In this document: positions 59,322-64,000 of the stretch, one piece after another | Position numbering within the stretch: position 1 is the stretch's first letter | Layout of the letters: each line of letters begins with the position of its first letter | Assembly: GCA_025765615.1 (NCBI GenBank) | Contig: JAIVFJ010000164.1 | Span: forward strand, 62,001-126,000 | Direction of reading: 5' to 3' | Length of the DNA: 64,000 nt | Source of the DNA: Zopfochytrium polystomum | Taxonomy: Eukaryota; Chytridiomycota; Chytridiomycetes; Chytridiales; Chytridiaceae | The notes under the pieces: generated by a model | Told to the model about the DNA's origin: nothing | Databases searched by the model: none | The model's input: only the letters and a program-made list of their open reading frames with translations | Program-made: the position numbers and the translations under genes

Positions 59322-60100
59322 CAGTCTCCGTCTGTCTGCCGGTTATTTCATGCTTCTTTGAAAACTCGGCTGAGCGGGCCAACTTCCCACATCCGAACCA
59401 AGTCCCTTTTGGAACAAGCCCTCCCACCCGTTTCCTTTTGCGGCAGTTTCGGTGAAAGAGCGCATGCGGTGGATTGGGTTGAGAAAGGAAAAAAATTTCG
59501 AGCTGGTTCTGTCTTCCCGATGCGTTCGAACAGGAAAATATACAAACGAGCTTGAGGGGAGCTTTGCGCAAGTAATTGAACTCTCTGCTTGATCAGCAAC
59601 TCTGATTTTTATTACATTTTTCTGCACGCTCCATAGTTACCCCCAATCGAGGACGAGAGAGGTGCTCGCTTCAAGGGACGTTCATCCAAGGGTGGGGGGT
59701 CCCACGTGCTGGAAGTACTCTCGACTTTTCACTCCTCGCCGAATTGGCTTGCTCCATTGAGCTTGTTGCCCGAATCTGGTCCGCTTCGACATGATGTATG
59801 TTTTCCAGATGCCCTCTGTGGCGGTTCTCAATCAGCGTCATGGGTCCTTGCGAAATGGAATAACCATTTTCCAAAAAGGGGAGAGGCAACGGAAAACTGG
59901 GCGATAAGCTTGTCTCCCCATTTATTATACGTCATTCGTTCATTCAGAGCGACCCTTGTGTTTCCGCCAGTCTGGCTGCTGTTCATTTTGACGAGAGCCC
60001 GAATCGACTAGCTCGTTGGGCCGCACCCGCCCACCCCTCGAAAGCAGCACCGGAAGCAACAGCAGGCGCCTAAAAAAAAAAAAACAGTATTAATAACAGC
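59148..60100. other. Divergent intergenic region with TC repeat
   Basis: It separates the minus-strand protease from the plus-strand membrane protein gene. A (TC)n run at 59286-59316 lies in the protease upstream region, where it reads (GA)n. No TATA box is convincing. Confidence 0.45.
59286..59316 (+). repeat. (TC)n microsatellite
   Basis: About 15 TC units upstream of the protease ATG. GA/CT tracts in fungal promoters often mark nucleosome-free DNA, but no function is shown here. Confidence 0.85.
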
Positions 60101-61514
60101 ATGGCCGATCTGACCGGTGCGATCTCTCAGCTCCTCTTTCCTTGGACTGACGCAAACACGAACTCGCAGATTGCTACTATGCGCAGCTCCGTTTCTGCGC
60201 AGATCACTACGCACCCGGCCTGGACACATTTGGTGAGGACTCCCACCGCCAGCTCCCTGCCCACTTGAGATCATCGTTTCGCCGACCTCAAACCCGTGTC
60301 CCTTCTTGCTACCACAGGCCAGATCCTCGCATGCATATGCTACGTATCAATTGCGATGGGTGTTTTGCTGGTGGTCTTGCAAAAGCTACTTCAAAAGACA
60401 AGATCGCGCTTGGACGACGCGCAATCCACCATACCCATATTCTCGTTCAGCCAGTTCGAGTGGTTCATCATCCTGTACACAGTTTCAAACATATTCTCGG
60501 GCATCGCAATGACCCTCGCATCCTTCTTCGACACAAGCTCCACCGTCTTTCTGTAAGCCACATTTCTCTGCCCTTGCAGCCACCTGCACCCGGCTAATCC
60601 ACCACATCCTTTTCTGCGTCTCATTAGATCGCTCATGGCGATCCGTTCCTTCCTCGTCTACACCGCCTCCCTCCTCTTCGTCAACATCGTCCTCCGATCC
60701 GCCGGCGTGCAAACGCCCTTCCTCAAAAACCTGCGCACCCGCTTCCTCCCGTCCCTCACCATCCCCGCCGCCGTCACCCTCGCGTTCACCCTCTTCCAAG
60801 GCTACTACTCCGACTACGCCCACTTTAGCGGCGACCCCCGCCGCCCCGGCGCGCTACCGCGCCGTCGTCGCCGTCGCGGACGCGCTGTACGTCGTGTGCT
60901 GGGTGTCGGTGCTCGTGTTGGTGCTCGTCACCCGCCATGCCTTTGCGCGGCAGCTGCGCACGCTCGTTGAGGCTGTCGAGTTGCGCGCAAAGAGCGTGTC
61001 GCCGGAGGCAAGGCGGCAGGCGGCCGGGTCGCGGCTGTACCGCGGGCAGGGGGGCGGCGGCGGCGGCGGCGGCGGCGGCGGAGGGGGGCCTTCGCAGGCC
61101 GACGAGAGCGACCGCAGGAACGCCCGAGGCGGCGGGATCGGCGGCGTCGAGGGAGACGGAGGCGGCGGCGGCACGGCAGCGCTGGTTGAGGCGGTGCGGG
61201 CGGCGGTTGTCGCGCTGAACTGGTTGTCGGCGGGCATCGCATTCTTTTTGGCGTATGCAGTCGTGTTCTCGCTGACGGTGACGCTCTTTGTTGGGTCACC
61301 GCTCGTGACGGTGTTTTTGACAACGTTTGTATATTTTGGGTAAGTCGGATCTGGGGCAGAGGTTGTGCTTTCTATCAAACTTAACCGTCCCTTTTCTTGG
61401 GCTTGAAGGACTCCGTACCTCCTCTCGATACCACTCTTTGGGTTCTTTTTATACCGTGTCATTCGCCAGCTGCATTCGCTGGCATTCCGCTCCGACCGGC
61501 TGATGGACGCGTGA
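60101..61514 (+). CDS. Multipass membrane protein of unknown function
   Basis: Exons are 60101-60232, 60323-60552, 60627-61339 and 61409-61514. The product has about seven hydrophobic segments: ILACICYVSIAMGVLLVVLQ, FEWFIILYTVSNIFSGIAMT, FLVYTASLLFVNIVL, SLTIPAAVTLAFTLF, LYVVCWVSVLVLVLVTR, SAGIAFFLAYAVVFSLTVTL and LLSIPLFGFFLYRVI. A polyglycine linker (about 61050-61085) sits in a loop before the sixth. A one-base frame shift near 60850 in a GC-rich stretch separates the fourth and fifth segments. The topology (7TM, long loop between segments 5 and 6) resembles receptors, but no diagnostic motif is present and I do not name a family. The acceptor of exon 2 was chosen because it alone keeps the frame. 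Confidence 0.6.
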
Positions 61515-62130
61515 CTTTGATATGATGAAACCCCCGCTGCGTCCTCATTAAACTGACGTGAATCTTGTGCAGTCTGATTCTTGTGCTATCTTATTTGAAG
61601 TTCTTCTATGCATATTCATACCGTCGTGATCGTAGTTGCAAGTTACAAAGATCAGTCCGTTCGTAAGAAACATTGACAGTTAATAAATACCATTTGGCTG
61701 CTTCTGCGGCATCGCAGACCGGGCTTACAGTTGAAAACTGAGAAGTAGATATTTGACGCAGAATCCGCGGAAGCAGTTGATGTCATTGCAGAAAGATCAG
61801 GGTTTGGGTTAACTTTCTTTGCATTTGATGATGTCAGGGCGAAAGAACACACAAGATTTTCATTGAGGCAGGACTGCGGCGCTCGGAGTTCCTGGCCCCT
61901 TTTTTTCTTTTGATCGATCGCGCCGACGCACAAAACGGAGGTCCGTGGCTGCGCGCGGCCTGCCGCTTCTGTCTGGTCCTTCGTCCGAGGCCGCGTTAAC
62001 GTTTCTTTTGCACCTTTTTTCGGACGCGGAGGCCCGAGAGACAGCGTGATCTCCAACAAGAGATGGTGCGGAGAGGATCCGAGACGTTTCGGGCGCGACG
62101 ATTTGGCCGCACTGCCAAGACTGCCCTCAA
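61515..62130. other. Intergenic
   Basis: 3' region of the membrane protein gene and upstream region of the SnoaL-like gene. No coding signal; AT-rich at 61560-61700. Confidence 0.4.
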
Positions 62131-62137
62131 TATAAAG
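62131..62137 (+). promoter_or_regulatory. TATA box of the SnoaL-like gene
   Basis: TATAAAG lies about 110 bp upstream of the ATG at 62244, within a GC-richer context, and is well placed for a start of transcription near 62165. Confidence 0.55.
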
Positions 62138-62243
62138 GGGCGTGCGCTCCTTCGATCAGAGCAGCCAACCGTGCATCAAGAACATTGTGAGCGAGAGTTA
62201 GGGGCAAACCTAAAAGACAGACGCAGTTCGTTCCCTCCCGAAT

Positions 62244-63391
62244 ATGCTGTGGGTATCTGTTCTATCACGACTGCGCTGCCAGCCCTTTAGGCTAACTTTG
62301 CACTTTTTGTATTTCTGAACGAATCCCGCTAGTCTTTGGCTCGCATCTCTTGCAATCGCCGTCGCGTCTTCTGTGAGCGCCGAGGGTTCAATTTCTATAA
62401 ATTTGGCGACACCGTTCTCAACCCCGTTGAGGCGTTCGTATACACCGCGGTTTGCAGCTTTCCAGCCGAAGCTGCCTTGAGTTTCATCCTGATATACATC
62501 AAATATCATTTCCATGGGCGAAATCGGTACTCAACGACGGAAATGTTTCCATCATCGAACAGTACTTAGCACCATCATACATCCAGCACAACCCGTAGGT
62601 GTTGCTTTTGGCTCCAACACCACATGCCATAACCTACTCTTCCTTTCAGGTACGTCCAGAACGGCGCGAACGGCCTGAAAACCTTCGTCGCGTCCCGCAA
62701 CGCGACCTACGACGTCGGCCTCATCGCCTCGCGCGACAACATCGTCAGCCTTCACTCCCTCTCCACCGACCTCTCGACGGGCAGCAAAAACGTCGTCGTC
62801 GACATCTTCCGCGTCGAGAACGGCCTCATCGCCGAGCACTGGGACATCGTGCAGTCGTACGTCGCGACGACGGCCAGCGGCAACCCGATGGCGGATCCGT
62901 CCGCGGAGCGGCTGTCGTTCCAGAACTGCAGCTGTGGCGAGGCCGTCGAGGCCGCGAACCGCGCGCTGGCGGTCACGGCGCTGACGCAGCTGTTTACGAA
63001 CGCGTCGGCGGTGCCGGGAGACTACCTGCAGGACCCGTACATCCAGCACAACCCGCAGGCGCAGAACGGCATCGCAGGATTCGAGGCGTTCCTCGCGTAC
63101 TCGGGCCTGTCGACGGAGCGCGCGTCTGGGTTTGTCACGTCGAAATGCGATATTGTGTTTGTGCACTCGCGCGTCACGTTTGCAGGGCAGCCCACGAATA
63201 TCGTGCTTGATATTTTTAGGGCAAAGAACGGCAAGCTTGTGGAGCACTGGGACGTTATACAGAGGGAGACGCCTGCTATCCAAACGGCGTCTGGAAACGC
63301 CATGTTCGACGCCAGCGAGGGAACTTTGATTTCTCCGGTCGACTGGGCTGCGTACGGGCCAGCGGGAAAGTACGCGGATGGGTCCTCCTGA
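62244..63391 (+). CDS. Secreted protein with two tandem SnoaL-like (NTF2-fold) domains
   Basis: The ATG at 62244 gives a 5-nt coding exon (62244-62248) spliced to 62333, producing the signal peptide MLLWLASLAIAVASSVSA. The junctions between about 62400 and 62540 are unresolved. Then come a segment ending SIIEQYLAPSYIQHNP (exon end 62594) and the exon 62650-63391. Two copies of the same domain follow one another. Domain 1 has SYIQHNP, NGANGLKTFV, VVDIFRVENGLIAEHWD; domain 2 has PYIQHNP, NGIAGFEAFL, VLDIFRAKNGKLVEHWD. The YIQHNP and (I/F)R-x-x-NG-x-(I/L)-x-EHWD motifs are typical of SnoaL-like polyketide-cyclase-fold proteins, which are usually single-domain. The role is unknown; small-molecule binding or cyclisation is possible. 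A TATAAAG box and short leader support the start. Confidence 0.7.
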
Positions 63392-63763
63392 TTCATAATT
63401 TGTCCGCTCTCGCGATCAATTGATTGCTTTATTCCTAGTGTGCGTGTTCAAATGTTATTTTTCTTCGAATTTCTCTCTCTTTTTCATTGTTCGGACGAAC
63501 AAAGTGGATCATTTGTTTTCGGACAACAATCATGACTTGTCACTGACAAGGGCGACGGTTGTGCCACCCCCATGGAATTGTCCAGAAACTTCCAAAAACG
63601 ACACACCTTTTTTTCACACGCAGCAACCCATTTCTTTCCATTCGAGTATAAAAAGGCGGAACGGCGAACGGCCTCCCCACATTGCAATTCGAGCAAAAAG
63701 TACCAAACCCAAGCAGCCTTCCCCGACCTTCCACCCTTCGAATTCGAGCGCATTGGACAAAAA
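63392..63763 (+). promoter_or_regulatory. HSP20 promoter with heat-shock element and TATA box
   Basis: Upstream of the small heat-shock gene, the sequence agaaacttcc (63584-63593) is an inverted nGAAnnTTCn pair, the core heat-shock element, with a further GAA one helical turn upstream (63575-63577). A TATAAAAA box lies at 63647-63654, about 110 bp before the ATG. Confidence 0.7.
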
Positions 63764-64000
63764 ATGGCCGTCTTCTTCCCGCGCGACTCTCCCTTTGGCG
63801 ACTTTGACCGCATTGTCTCGGCCTTCTTTGACCCCGACGCCGGCACGACCACGGCAACCCGCGGCAACAATCAGCGCCAGCAACGCAACCAGCGCTCCGC
63901 GATCCTCACTCGCGCCGGCTTCCACCCTCGCCTCGACTTGGCCGAGACCGACGCCGGATACGTCGTGCACGCCGACCTCCCGGGCATCCCCAAGGACAAG
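63764..64000 (+). CDS. Small heat-shock protein (HSP20), 5' part
   Basis: The ATG at 63764 opens a frame that runs off the window. The N-terminus reads MAVFFPRDSPFGDFDRIVSA, then a Gln/Arg/Asn-rich variable region and FHPRLDLAETDAGYVVHADL with PGIPKDK. The start of an alpha-crystallin domain is clear from the D-(L/V)-x-E-x-(D/E)-x-x-Y-(V/L)-(V/I)-x-x-(D/E)-(L/V)-PG pattern. HSP20 proteins form oligomeric ATP-independent chaperones that hold unfolding proteins. The heat-shock element and TATA box just upstream fit strong stress induction by Hsf1. The end of the domain lies outside the window. Confidence 0.88.
   Translation, partial: MAVFFPRDSPFGDFDRIVSAFFDPDAGTTTATRGNNQRQQRNQRSAILTRAGFHPRLDLAETDAGYVVHADLPGIPKDK

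Overview
This is a eukaryotic, almost certainly fungal, nuclear window. Genes are split by short introns (about 50-120 nt) with GTAAGT/GTGAGT-like donors, CTAAC/CTGAC branch sites and AG acceptors. The gene content also fits a fungus: Rsp5/NEDD4-type HECT ligases, cutinase, cerato-platanin, a pepsin-like secreted protease and NTF2. A soluble-adenylyl-cyclase-like gene with two cyclase domains and an AAA/STAND ATPase argues for an early-diverging (chytrid-like, zoosporic) lineage. Cerato-platanin is better known from Dikarya, so the placement is an inference.

Layout. 1-5.4 kb: GC-rich, with a DUF1868 gene fragment, a TAP-like alpha/beta hydrolase, and two head-to-head paralogous GNAT acetyltransferases. 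6.8-10.3 kb: a long gene for a disordered, polyQ/polyG-rich protein. 11.3-13.6 kb: a PIRH2-type CHY/RING ubiquitin ligase. 14.0-14.6 kb: a decayed Tc1/mariner-like element with 33-bp terminal inverted repeats. 15.0-22.1 kb: two tandem C2-WW-WW-WW-HECT ligases. 23.9-25.2 kb: a cutinase with a very long Pro-Val-Gln repeat stalk. 25.9-31.4 kb: the soluble adenylyl cyclase homologue, divergent from an intact F-box-like/ankyrin gene (31.9-34.5 kb). 34.8-39.2 kb: short-chain dehydrogenase, NTF2 and mitochondrial uL3, all on the minus strand.

39.4-50 kb is gene-poor and hard to read: WD40 and ankyrin relics, several unrecognised multi-exon candidates, and two related bZIP genes facing each other. 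50-64 kb holds secreted and membrane proteins: a cerato-platanin lacking its last conserved cysteine, a small secreted-protein gene built from tandemly repeated micro-exons, a CREST-like hydrolase, an A1 aspartic protease, an unknown multipass membrane protein, a two-domain SnoaL-like secreted protein, and the 5' part of an HSP20 gene with a heat-shock element and TATA box.

Functionally the window combines ubiquitin ligation (three E3 ligases plus an F-box-like protein), housekeeping genes (NTF2, uL3m, HSP20) and a secreted repertoire suited to plant or detrital surfaces (cutinase, protease, cerato-platanin, micro-exon peptide). Several GC-rich genes carry single-base frame breaks while neighbouring long genes read cleanly. 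Either the assembly has indels or these copies are decaying; the sequence alone cannot decide. Exon boundaries given here are my own readings of splice sites and protein continuity, not computed predictions.
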